DNA from: JAVBQU01 sp031548675
GTDB taxonomy: Bacteria > Bacteroidota > Bacteroidia > Bacteroidales > P3
Direction of reading: 5' to 3'
Length of the DNA: 27,000 bases
NCBI GenBank assembly: GCA_031548675.1
Contig: JAVBQU010000230.1
Span: 1-27,000 of the forward strand
Shown: positions 14,445 through 22,275 of the stretch, piece by piece
Layout: each line of letters opens with the position of its first letter
How positions within the stretch are numbered: position 1 is the first letter of the stretch
Made by a program: the position numbers and the translations under genes
The notes under the pieces: model-generated
Seen by the model: the letters and a program-made list of their open reading frames with translations, nothing else
Databases searched by the model: none
What the model was told of the DNA's origin: nothing

Positions 14445-15236
14445 TTATTCTATTTTGTGAATCAAATTTACATTTACCCAAATCTCATCATTTTCCATAT
14501 GATTATATCGTTCAATACCTTTCTTCTTTTTTGCATCTATATATTTTATAACTTTTATTTTTGCTTCTAAGTATTCTGATTGAATTTGGGGTCCCTTTGT
14601 AGAAGAGCCCAATCTTCTTGTGTATTTTGAAATACACGTTCGCCAATCAACAATCTCTCCCATTATTTCGCTTCGGGAACCGAAAAAAGAATAATCAACC
14701 CATGTTTTTACTTGTGAACCAATCGGAAACTCTTGTTTTAAATTTTCATTTCTCTCCCGAATTGAATTTTCATATCTGTTTTTTTCTTGTTGTGCAAATG
14801 CTGTATCGTTTATCAAACGATAGTTATATTCTTGCAACTCTTTCCAATAGTCCTGATAGAACTTAATTTGTTCTTCAACTTTCAAATCTTGATTGTGCAA
14901 ATGCCTGTAATAACTCGTCAAAATTATGCTGGACATATCATCTGGGTGATAAATGCCCAAATTATTAAAATATTTAGCGAGTTTTCCTCCTCTCCATAAT
15001 CCCCAATTATTTCTTATCCACATGCCTGTAAAGAAATGTGTCCTGGCTAAAAATTCTTGTTCTGATAGGTCAATAATTTGATTTTTTGTTGAGTCTAAAA
15101 ATAAAATATCGAGTTGAGTTATCGCTTCTTCTAAATTCTTTGGTTTATAATTCTTTTTATTTTGAGCATTTAAAGTTATCGTCAATAAAACTCCAATAAA
15201 AAGCAATAATAGTTTTTGTATTTTAATTGTTTTCAT
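14445..15236 (-). CDS. Exported DUF6794-domain protein
   Basis: A 263-residue protein with signal peptide (residues 1-24, ending LNAQ). Residues about 32-115 match the DUF6794 pattern as I know it: a helical ALxxLD segment, then FFTGMWIRNNWGLWRGGKL, then YFNNLGIYHPDDMSSIILT and SYYRHLHNQ. After a charged helical stretch (120-170) comes a second small domain (about 170-250) with GSQVKTWVDYSFFGS and VVDWRTCISKYTR-like strands that I do not recognise. DUF6794 proteins frequently appear in multi-gene paralogous or immunity-like clusters, but its activity is unknown to me. It lies 42 bases downstream of the WG-repeat gene on the same strand and is likely cotranscribed. Confidence 0.75.
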   Translation of the reverse strand: MKTIKIQKLLLLFIGVLLTITLNAQNKKNYKPKNLEEAITQLDILFLDSTKNQIIDLSEQEFLARTHFFTGMWIRNNWGLWRGGKLAKYFNNLGIYHPDDMSSIILTSYYRHLHNQDLKVEEQIKFYQDYWKELQEYNYRLINDTAFAQQEKNRYENSIRERNENLKQEFPIGSQVKTWVDYSFFGSRSEIMGEIVDWRTCISKYTRRLGSSTKGPQIQSEYLEAKIKVIKYIDAKKKKGIERYNHMENDEIWVNVNLIHKIE

Positions 15237-15278
15237 ACGCTTTTGTGTCTTTAATATACCTAAAGTGATGGATAGCGA

Positions 15279-16535
15279 TTAGTTGCTCTCTTGAATTTGT
15301 ATAGTTGACCTCTCTTCATCTGAGAATTCAAAAATAATTTTACCTTTTGTATTTATCAATAGTTTTTTTGTCCCAATCTGGACTTCTGCTCTTGCATTCT
15401 TGAAATCTCCAGCGGAATCAAATTGGAGTGGGATGACAATTTCTCCTTTATCATTAACATATCCTGCTTTTTGAGAAGTATATCTCCCCGCAGAAGAAAA
15501 TTTATCGGCATAAAAAACGGCAAAACCTTTCGAGAATGTTTCCATATGACCAACAAATTTAAAATCAATCACAACCTCATTGTTTTTATTAACAAATCCC
15601 CATTTCCCATTTTTCAATACAGGTATTAATCCGTTGTCTCCCATCTCGGCAATGCCATCGTATTCGACAGGAATAATAACTTTTCCATCACTGGAAATTA
15701 ACCCATATTTATGATTTTTAAAAATCACGATAGTGCCATTTTTTACTGATAATATATCATCAGACATTCCACTTATAATGGTATCTCCAGTTTGCGATAT
15801 AATACACCTACCTTGCTTTTTACCCCAAGCATAATAAATTCCATCATAACCAGAAAAATCAAAAATATATTCATACTTATCCGGTTGTATCACAAAGCTT
15901 CCATTTATATCAATTGTTCCAGCATATTCATTTGTATAAATAACTGCCCTTTCATTTTTAAACGGCTGGGCTCTTTTGAATGTAGCAGGGATAACAATTT
16001 TCCCTTTTTCATCAAGATATCCATAATTATTGTTTTGTTTAAAAACAATCCGATTTTCAGAATATGCAACATTGTCGTAACCTAGGTCTTCGTAAAGAAA
16101 ATCGATAACTACTTTACCCTTATTATCTAACAATCCATATTTTTTATCTTTAGCCGCTATATAGCCATCTGAGCAAATTGAAATATAATCATATATAATA
16201 GGTACTATAATAACTCGACCCTTTTTGTCAATAATGCCATATTTTTCGTTTTTTTCCACTAAAAAAACCTTTTTGTACTCTATGTTCTCAAATTCAAAAG
16301 GTATGATGTTCTTGTGTTTATTGTTAATGACACCTGTTTTCCCATTTAAATCACATATGAAATTTTGCTCACAAATAACAATATCATTATAAATAGCTGG
16401 TATAATTTGCTTTCCATCCTGATTAATAACTCCCACTTTATTATTTTCATTAAAAGTATAATATGTTTTCTGAGCGAACATTACAATAGGTAATATTGTA
16501 AGATGGAAAGCAAGAAATAATTTTAATTTTTTCAT
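15279..16535 (-). CDS. Exported WG-repeat protein
   Basis: A 418-residue protein with a signal peptide (residues 1-21, ending VMFA) followed almost entirely by WG repeats. Units of about 40-45 residues each contain a K-G-I-D-G-I-P-YD pattern, for example YGIIDKKGRVIIVPIIYD, YGLLDNKGKVVIDFLYE, YGYLDEKGKIVIPATF, YGLISSDGKVIIPVEYD and WGFVNKNNEVVIDFKF. About nine to ten units are visible. WG repeats (named for the Trp-Gly that is mostly Tyr-Gly here) are beta-rich and thought to be protein-interaction scaffolds. The protein would be periplasmic or surface-facing, with no catalytic domain. Its codon use looks more AT-rich than its neighbours'. It is followed by the DUF6794 gene, and both are exported. 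Confidence 0.9.
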   Translation of the reverse strand: MKKLKLFLAFHLTILPIVMFAQKTYYTFNENNKVGVINQDGKQIIPAIYNDIVICEQNFICDLNGKTGVINNKHKNIIPFEFENIEYKKVFLVEKNEKYGIIDKKGRVIIVPIIYDYISICSDGYIAAKDKKYGLLDNKGKVVIDFLYEDLGYDNVAYSENRIVFKQNNNYGYLDEKGKIVIPATFKRAQPFKNERAVIYTNEYAGTIDINGSFVIQPDKYEYIFDFSGYDGIYYAWGKKQGRCIISQTGDTIISGMSDDILSVKNGTIVIFKNHKYGLISSDGKVIIPVEYDGIAEMGDNGLIPVLKNGKWGFVNKNNEVVIDFKFVGHMETFSKGFAVFYADKFSSAGRYTSQKAGYVNDKGEIVIPLQFDSAGDFKNARAEVQIGTKKLLINTKGKIIFEFSDEERSTIQIQESN

Positions 16536-16577
16536 TTTATTTTTTGTTTAATTACTCTGAAGGGCATAATTTTAGCA

Positions 16578-16750
16578 ACCACATACAAGCGAAGCACAGT
16601 TTGTGGTATGTAACACGGCTGTAAACTTCTGCCTGCAAAGGCAGGACTACTTACTTTTGTTCTATCCTGCCTTTACAGGCAGAGAGACTTACCCTTTTTC
16701 TTTTGCAGGTCGCTGACCTGCAGTTATAAATATCTTGGCTTTCAGCCATT
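16578..16750. repeat. Cluster of GC-rich palindromes
   Basis: Three hairpins stand in a row. CTGCCTGCAAAGGCAGGA (16629-16646) pairs with 16665-16682 at 17 of 18 positions. TGCAGGTC (16704-16711) pairs with GACCTGCA (16715-16722) over a 3-base loop. TGGCT and AGCCA flank TTC at about 16736-16749. An imperfect outer arm, ACCACA (16578-16583) with TGTGGT (16602-16607), lies to the left. The island is much richer in G and C than its AT-rich surroundings and contains no ORF. It sits between murD and the WG-repeat gene and would be in the transcript of murD. Confidence 0.75.
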
Positions 16751-16790
16751 GTTATAATTTGGTATAGTATTGAATATTTATTTTCCTTCT

Positions 16791-18185
16791 TTACAAACTC
16801 CTAACCAATTCCTTATAAATCTGTCCTCTTTCTTCAAAATTCTTAAAACTGTCGTAGCTGGCAGCGGCAGGGGAAAGCAGACATATTTTACCTTGCATGG
16901 TTTCATTAAATGCAATTTGTACTGCCTCTTTGAACTGTTCGGGAAAATAACATTTTTTATCCTGACAGCCTACGGCTTCTAATTCGGCATAAATGCGTTG
17001 TCCGGCTTTGCCCAGAAAAATAAGATTGCGGACTGTGCTTTGCTGTAAAAATGAAGCCAAGATACCATAATCTATTCCTCTATCGAAGCCTCCCAAAATG
17101 AGTGTATCTACCATTTGCAGAGCTTCTACAGCTTGTATAGCCGCTTCGGGAATCGTAGAAATACTGTCGTTATAAAAAGTAATACCTTTATAGGTTCCAA
17201 CCAATTCTAACCGATGTTCTAATCCTTGAAAATCGGCAATAGTCTGCAATACCGCATCGGGATTAATTTGCAAAATCCTTGCTACTTGAATCATCGCTGC
17301 TATATTTAAAAGGTTATGATTTCCTTTTAAATGGCGGGGCGAATTAAGATTATAATAGGGTTCATAATCTGCATATAGGTAATCTTTTCCGATATATGCC
17401 CCATTGGATAATGCACGTTCTGCCGAAAACGGATAAAAATTCCGCTCAATACCGGTTTCTTTTATCCACGATTCTATAAGTTCATTATCTGCATTATAGA
17501 TAAAATAATCGGAGGTATGCTGTTTTAAGGTAATATTAAACTTGGCTGCCTGATACTCGCGATAGGATTCGTAATGGTCTAAATGTTCTTTATAAATGTT
17601 GAGTAATATGGAAATATGCGGAGCGGTATGCAGATATTCTAATTGATGTGATGAAAGTTCGCAAACAATACGGGTCTCTTCGTTTATTTCGTTTAACCGT
17701 TCAAAGGGCGGAACGCCTATATTTCCCACCAATACGGTATTGGCATCTACGGATTTCAATAAGTTGTAAATTAATACTGTTGTGGTGCTTTTGCCTTTAG
17801 TCCCTGTGATGCCGATTACGTTGCGGGCAAAGATTGACAGAAACAAATCGGTTTGTGAAGTAATTTTATGTTTAGCTATATCTCCCAACTGCAAAGTAGA
17901 GATGCCCGGTGTTTTGATAACAAAATCAAATTCATTGAGATTTTCCAAATAATCTTCGCCACATTTGAATTTTAAAAGTTTATCTTGTTTCAAATGTGTA
18001 TCATCTTGCAAAGCCTTATTCTGATCGGCTATGGTAAACTGTTGCTCCGGTAATATTTTTCGAAGTAAGGCATAGGTTGAGCGCCCTTCTCTGCCGAAGC
18101 CGGCAATAACAATATTTTTATTCCGAAACTCTTCAATGATAGGTTGAAATATTTTATTTTCTTTTAAATCCATGAAAATACCCAT
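16791..18185 (-). CDS. murD: UDP-N-acetylmuramoyl-alanine glutamate ligase (MurD-type, atypical)
   Basis: A 464-residue Mur ligase that adds glutamate to UDP-MurNAc-L-alanine in the cytoplasm. Seen features: N-terminal Rossmann-like domain with VIAGFGREGRSTY (26-38) and FVIKTPGIS (88-96); ATP-binding P-loop GTKGKSTTT (128-136); LNIYKEHLDHY (195-205); AAKFNI with the lysine (215) that is carbamylated in the family; LKGNHNLLNIAA; and the MurD signature SPAAASYDSFKNFEERG near the C-terminus. The N-terminal domain has GREGRST where canonical MurD has a short G.G.SG motif, and KTPGI in place of SPGI. These traits remind me of MurD2-type ligases, so L-glutamate specificity is an open alternative. 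The ATG at 18173 (Met5) is an alternative start. No other division or wall genes are adjacent. Confidence 0.9.
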   Translation of the reverse strand: MGIFMDLKENKIFQPIIEEFRNKNIVIAGFGREGRSTYALLRKILPEQQFTIADQNKALQDDTHLKQDKLLKFKCGEDYLENLNEFDFVIKTPGISTLQLGDIAKHKITSQTDLFLSIFARNVIGITGTKGKSTTTVLIYNLLKSVDANTVLVGNIGVPPFERLNEINEETRIVCELSSHQLEYLHTAPHISILLNIYKEHLDHYESYREYQAAKFNITLKQHTSDYFIYNADNELIESWIKETGIERNFYPFSAERALSNGAYIGKDYLYADYEPYYNLNSPRHLKGNHNLLNIAAMIQVARILQINPDAVLQTIADFQGLEHRLELVGTYKGITFYNDSISTIPEAAIQAVEALQMVDTLILGGFDRGIDYGILASFLQQSTVRNLIFLGKAGQRIYAELEAVGCQDKKCYFPEQFKEAVQIAFNETMQGKICLLSPAAASYDSFKNFEERGQIYKELVRSL

Positions 18186-18200
18186 ATTAAATTGATTCTA

Positions 18201-18208
18201 CAAATATA
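18201..18208 (-). promoter_or_regulatory. -7 promoter element for murD
   Basis: CAAATATA on the plus strand reads TATATTTG (TAnnTTTG) on the minus strand. Transcription would start about 10 bases before the first ATG. A weak -33 makes the call moderate. It suggests that murD is independent of the gmd-fcl pair. Confidence 0.45.
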
Positions 18209-18337
18209 ATGGTATTTCCATAATTTTTAATCTTTTTCTTTTACAAAGAACTTATGGGTAAGAAATTCGACATTTTACAATCTAAGCTGCAAAGCCTGTT
18301 CTTTATTTATGCTTTTTATTATACCAATCCTTTTGCT

Positions 18338-19399
18338 CTAATTGGTTTCATAATTTTCATATACTTTCTTGATTCCATCATAAAGGGGTATTTCTGGTTT
18401 CCAGCCCATATTGGAGAGTCTCCTTATATCTAATTGTTTTTTGGGTGTTCCGTCGGGTTTACTTTTATCCCATATTATAGAGCCTGTATAGCCTACTATT
18501 TTCTGAACCATTTCTGCAAGTTTTTTTATGGATAAGTCTATGCCACATCCTACATTTACATGGGTATTAATGCCGTTGGGTGCTTCATAATTCTGCATCA
18601 GGAAAATGCATGCGGAAGCCATATCATCTACATGCAGAAATTCCCTCAACGGACTTCCTGTTCCCCATAGGGTAATATGTTCTTTATCGATACCGTATTT
18701 AGCCAATATTTGTTCTATTTCGGAATCTGAGGATTTTCCGTTAACTTTTTCAACAGGATTCTGGTTTAGGTCTTGACGTATCAAATCCCAATTATTTTCC
18801 ATCAGGGCTTTTCCTAAGTGCATCTTACGGATTAAAGCGGGTAATACATGCGAAGTTTCTAAATTGTAATTATCATTCTGCCCGTAAAGATTGGTAGGCA
18901 TAGCAGAAATAAAGTTGCATCCGTATTGGCTGTGATAGGCTTCGCACATTTTAATTCCTGCAATTTTGGCAATGGCATAGGGTTCGTTGGTTAGTTCCAA
19001 TTCTCCGGTTAAAAGGTATTCTTCTTTAATGGGCTGGGGTGCTAAACGGGGATATATGCAGGATGAGCCTAAGAATATCAGCTTTTTTACTTCATTGATA
19101 AAGCTATGGTGGATAACATGGTTCTGAATCATGATGTTCTCGTAGATAAACTGAGCTCTATAGGTGTTGTTGGCAACAATTCCGCCTACTTTTGCGGCTG
19201 CCAGGAAAACATAATCGGGTTTATGTTTTTTGAAAAAAGCGGCTGTCGCTTCTTGATTTGTTAAATCCAACTCGGCTGAGGATGCGGTTATAAAGTTGGT
19301 ATATCCCTGTTTTTGTAAGGCTCGTAAAATAGCGGAACCTACCATTCCTTTGTGACCGGCTATATATATTTTTGCGTTTGTATCCATACTGTTATTCAT
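18338..19399 (-). CDS. fcl: GDP-L-fucose synthase
   Basis: A bifunctional epimerase-reductase that turns GDP-4-keto-6-deoxymannose into GDP-L-fucose with NADPH. The 353-residue short-chain dehydrogenase fold shows GHKGMVGS (15-22) for the cofactor, the catalytic GSSCIYP (111-117), and Tyr141 and Lys145 in EPYAIAK. It is longer than the roughly 320-residue E. coli WcaG because of an extra segment at about residues 200-240 (WDLIRQDLNQNPVEK and on). I associate that insertion with Bacteroidota homologues. It overlaps the end of gmd by 8 bases, so the two are translationally coupled and form the complete GDP-fucose route from GDP-mannose. The alternative Met5 start would remove the overlap. Product feeds surface glycans or O-glycosylation. 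Confidence 0.96.
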   Translation of the reverse strand: MNNSMDTNAKIYIAGHKGMVGSAILRALQKQGYTNFITASSAELDLTNQEATAAFFKKHKPDYVFLAAAKVGGIVANNTYRAQFIYENIMIQNHVIHHSFINEVKKLIFLGSSCIYPRLAPQPIKEEYLLTGELELTNEPYAIAKIAGIKMCEAYHSQYGCNFISAMPTNLYGQNDNYNLETSHVLPALIRKMHLGKALMENNWDLIRQDLNQNPVEKVNGKSSDSEIEQILAKYGIDKEHITLWGTGSPLREFLHVDDMASACIFLMQNYEAPNGINTHVNVGCGIDLSIKKLAEMVQKIVGYTGSIIWDKSKPDGTPKKQLDIRRLSNMGWKPEIPLYDGIKKVYENYETN

Positions 19400-20540
19400 A
19401 ATAATTCATGATTCGGAATCCGCCTTCCATAAGGTGTTTTTCTTGTTTCATCAGTTTTACATCTGCTAAAACCATATCGTTTACTAAAGTCTGCAAAGTA
19501 TATTCGGGTTTCCATCCTAATTGGGTGTTGGCTTTGGTTGGGTCGCCAATCAGCAATTCTACTTCGGTTGGTCGGAAATATTTTGGGTCGACAAATACAA
19601 CGGTATCGCCGATTCTATTTTCTATTTGAGCCCAATATAGTTCTCCGATAGTATCACAGAATATTTTTTTGTTTACGGATGAAATATACCCTTTTTCATT
19701 TACGCCTTCTCCGGAAAATTCTATATGTATTCCGGTTTCTAAAAATGCTATCTTTACAAAATCGCGGACGGCTGTGGTAATTCCTGTCGCTATCACATAG
19801 TCTTCGGGCTTATCTTGCTGAAGCATTAAATACATGGCTTTGACATAATCTTTGGCATGCCCCCAGTCTCGCTTGGCTGAGAGATTACCCAAATACAAAC
19901 TCTTATCTAAATCTAAGGCTATGCGTGCAACTGCCCTTGTTATTTTTCGGGTTACAAAGGTTTCTCCCCGTATGGGCGATTCGTGATTGAACAATATTCC
20001 ATTGCAAGCATACATGTTGTAGGCTTCGCGGTAATTAACGGTTATCCAATATGCATAGAGCTTGGCGGCAGCATAGGGACTGCGGGGATAGAATGGCGTT
20101 TTTTCGGATTGGGGAACTTGCTGAACTAAGCCATACAATTCGGAGGTACTTGCCTGATAGAATCTTGTTTTTTCGGTCATGTTCAACAGGCGGATGGCTT
20201 CTAAAATCCGCAAAGTTCCGATGCCGTCGGCATTTGCGGTATATTCGGGCGTTTCGAAACTTACTTTTACATGACTTTGGGCTGCTAAATTGTAGATTTC
20301 GTCCGGCTGAGTTTCTTGTACAATGCGTATCAGGTTGGTGGAGTCGGTCATATCTCCGTAATGCAGTACAAAGGAGGGGTGTTCTATCTGCGGATCTTGG
20401 TATAGGTGATCTACACGGTCGGTATTAAACATAGAGCTTCTGCGTTTGAGTCCATGTACCTTATATCCTTTTTTTAGCAGATACTCTGCCAAGTAGGCAC
20501 CATCTTGACCGGTAACGCCGGTAATAAGAGCTGTTTTCAT
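19392..20540 (-). CDS. gmd: GDP-mannose 4,6-dehydratase
   Basis: First step from GDP-mannose to GDP-L-fucose, also feeding GDP-rhamnose and perosamine in other lineages. The 382-residue SDR enzyme has the NADP site GVTGQDGAYLAEYLL (8-22), the catalytic STSELYG (131-137), and Tyr156 and Lys160 in RSPYAAAK. FNHESPIRGETFVTRKI, GNLSAKRDWGHAKDYV and the C-terminal YFRPTEVELLIGD are all diagnostic for Gmd. The N-terminal ATG at 20540 gives the standard MKTALITGVTG opening. It is upstream of and overlapping fcl. The 445-base gap before it carries no clear promoter motif that I can identify. Confidence 0.97.
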   Translation of the reverse strand: MKTALITGVTGQDGAYLAEYLLKKGYKVHGLKRRSSMFNTDRVDHLYQDPQIEHPSFVLHYGDMTDSTNLIRIVQETQPDEIYNLAAQSHVKVSFETPEYTANADGIGTLRILEAIRLLNMTEKTRFYQASTSELYGLVQQVPQSEKTPFYPRSPYAAAKLYAYWITVNYREAYNMYACNGILFNHESPIRGETFVTRKITRAVARIALDLDKSLYLGNLSAKRDWGHAKDYVKAMYLMLQQDKPEDYVIATGITTAVRDFVKIAFLETGIHIEFSGEGVNEKGYISSVNKKIFCDTIGELYWAQIENRIGDTVVFVDPKYFRPTEVELLIGDPTKANTQLGWKPEYTLQTLVNDMVLADVKLMKQEKHLMEGGFRIMNYYE

Positions 20541-20677
20541 GTGTTTTGGAATTTAAGTTTTGTTCAAAACGTAATAGGATTTATATGGTTGACAATATGT
20601 TTTATCTCTTTCATGGATAAAAAGAGTATATGTTTTATATTATGCATCTTCGGAAAATATAGAGAATATCATGATGA

Positions 20678-20784
20678 GCATAGCGAAACCATCTCTCTAT
20701 TCAATAGATTGATTTTGTTGAGCTCCACTTCGCTACGGTTACTTTGACTATCGCCTCGCAGCCGATATGGTTTTAGCGTTATGC
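20678..20784. repeat. GC-richer imperfect inverted repeat upstream of gmd
   Basis: GCATAGCGAAACCAT (20678-20692) is an imperfect reverse complement of ATGGTTTTAGCGTTATGC (20767-20784). Inside lie TATCG and CGATA flanking CCTCGCAGC (about 20749-20767). The block is richer in G and C than the AT-rich flanks and has no ORF of note. The remainder of the gap 20541-20985 holds only AT-rich sequence and a small hairpin, ATGCAA with TTGCAT, at 20932-20945 near the end of the next gene. Confidence 0.5.
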
Positions 20785-20985
20785 GGTTCCCTGAAGAAGT
20801 CTATTTTACGAAAACATACCTGCATTGAAATTTATTATTAATCAAAACATCAATAATAATAAAAAGTTTAGAAGTATCTGTCTTCTTTTTCGGATGTATG
20901 CAGTCTTTTTTTCGTAACTTAAAATATTGATATGCAATTTTGCATTATTTTGGAAATGAATATAATGCTAACAAAATTGCAATTA

Positions 20986-22242
20986 TTAGTTTTGTTTGTT
21001 AACCAGAATATCCAAAATCACTTTATCCGTTTCGTTCATGCCGCAAGCACCTATGCGGGCAAGGTTGGCAATAGAACGGTCAACATCCTTTTCCGATATG
21101 CCGTCGGTTTCGTGTACTACTTTATCGTGCATTGCCAATTCGGAGGATAAAAATGCAGTATAAATACCTGTTGATATTTTCATGGCACAGCTTAGTTTTG
21201 CCCCATCGCATATCATGCCGCTGATATTATTAATCGTATTTTTGATTGCATAGCAGCATTGTTCAAATGAACCACCCCGCAGATGTGTTATTGCAAACGA
21301 AACTGCCATAGAAGCATTTACAATACCGCATAAAGCTGATAAACGTCCAATTCCCCTGCGGATATAAATAGACATCAAATGACTCATAACCAAAGAACGA
21401 ATGGTCTCATCTTCGCTTTTATGTAATGACAGGGCATATTCATACACGGGCAGGGTGCAGGTAATTCCTTGGTTTCCGCTTCCCGAATTGGTATATACGG
21501 GCATAGTAGCACCATTCATGCGGGCATCGGAAGCCGCCGCTGTGCGGGCAATAATTTTTTGCACAATACTTTCACCTGCATCTTCCATCACAATTTTGCC
21601 GGTATGCAAGCCATAGCCTTTTAGTCCCTCTTGCGAAATAGCCGAATTATATTTAGCTGTTTCTAAAATAAAACGTATTTTTTCTATGGGTGTTTGCGTT
21701 GCAAAATCATATATTTTCCGAACACTCAAATCTATATCAGGTTCAGAGGAATGTGTATCATCAGCATCCTGCATTTCGTTGAGTAAGATAGTATTGTCTT
21801 TTTCTAAATATACAAATTGGCTATGCTGTTTGGCAATCACAACTTTAGAATAATGTTCTCCGGCACGGCAGGTACATTTAATATAAAGTTTTTCGTTTGT
21901 GTGCTTTACCTGAATACTTAATCTATCTTGTTTAAGCCATTCTTTACCTTTTTCAACAACGGATGAATCTACAGTAAGCACTTCTAATGATTTTTCGGAA
22001 TCTCCCCCAACAATACCTATAGCAACAGCAATAGGTAAACCAATCATGCCGGTTCCGGGTATCCCTACACCCATAGCATTTTTTAAAACATTGGGACTAA
22101 GCAGGATTTCTATTTTTTCGGGCATACAGCCAAGTAATTCTCGTGCTTTAGTAGCTGCCAAAGCTACAGCGGCGGGTTCTGTACAGCCTGTAGCCAGTAC
22201 AACTTCTTTATGAATTAAATCTATTATTTCTTTTTCTGTCAT
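20986..22242 (-). CDS. L-cysteine desulfidase family protein (UPF0597/CyuA-like)
   Basis: A 418-residue protein of the serine dehydratase alpha-like fold. The N-terminus reads VVLATGCTEPAAVALAA, with Cys20 in the family's GCTEP motif. PNVLKNAMGVGIPGTG and GLPIAVAIG follow. The second half has MPVYTNSGSGNQGI, RLSALCGIVNASMA and MICDGAKLSCAMK. The GCTEP cysteine together with the three later cysteines should hold the catalytic [4Fe-4S] cluster. Members break down cysteine to pyruvate, ammonia and sulfide, and some act as anaerobic cysteine-detoxifying enzymes; serine deamination is an alternative. All cluster residues are present. It starts 33 bases after lptB and is probably cotranscribed with it, although no functional link is apparent. 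Confidence 0.9.
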   Translation of the reverse strand: MTEKEIIDLIHKEVVLATGCTEPAAVALAATKARELLGCMPEKIEILLSPNVLKNAMGVGIPGTGMIGLPIAVAIGIVGGDSEKSLEVLTVDSSVVEKGKEWLKQDRLSIQVKHTNEKLYIKCTCRAGEHYSKVVIAKQHSQFVYLEKDNTILLNEMQDADDTHSSEPDIDLSVRKIYDFATQTPIEKIRFILETAKYNSAISQEGLKGYGLHTGKIVMEDAGESIVQKIIARTAAASDARMNGATMPVYTNSGSGNQGITCTLPVYEYALSLHKSEDETIRSLVMSHLMSIYIRRGIGRLSALCGIVNASMAVSFAITHLRGGSFEQCCYAIKNTINNISGMICDGAKLSCAMKISTGIYTAFLSSELAMHDKVVHETDGISEKDVDRSIANLARIGACGMNETDKVILDILVNKQN

Positions 22243-22275
22243 GGTTTATAAATACAATCAATCATTTGGAAATTA

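Noticed and set aside
20051..20428. 125-residue plus-strand ORF rich in Arg and Cys
   Set aside because: It is antisense to the conserved core of gmd; the Arg/Cys richness is a shadow of gmd codons.
20505..20747. 80-residue plus-strand ORF across the gmd start and the gap
   Set aside because: No domain or start context. It begins inside the antisense of gmd and runs through repeat-like sequence.
20541..20985. Search for a tRNA or other RNA gene in the largest gap
   Set aside because: No cloverleaf, no T-loop GTTCRANNC in a sensible place and no CCA end; only an imperfect inverted repeat is visible.
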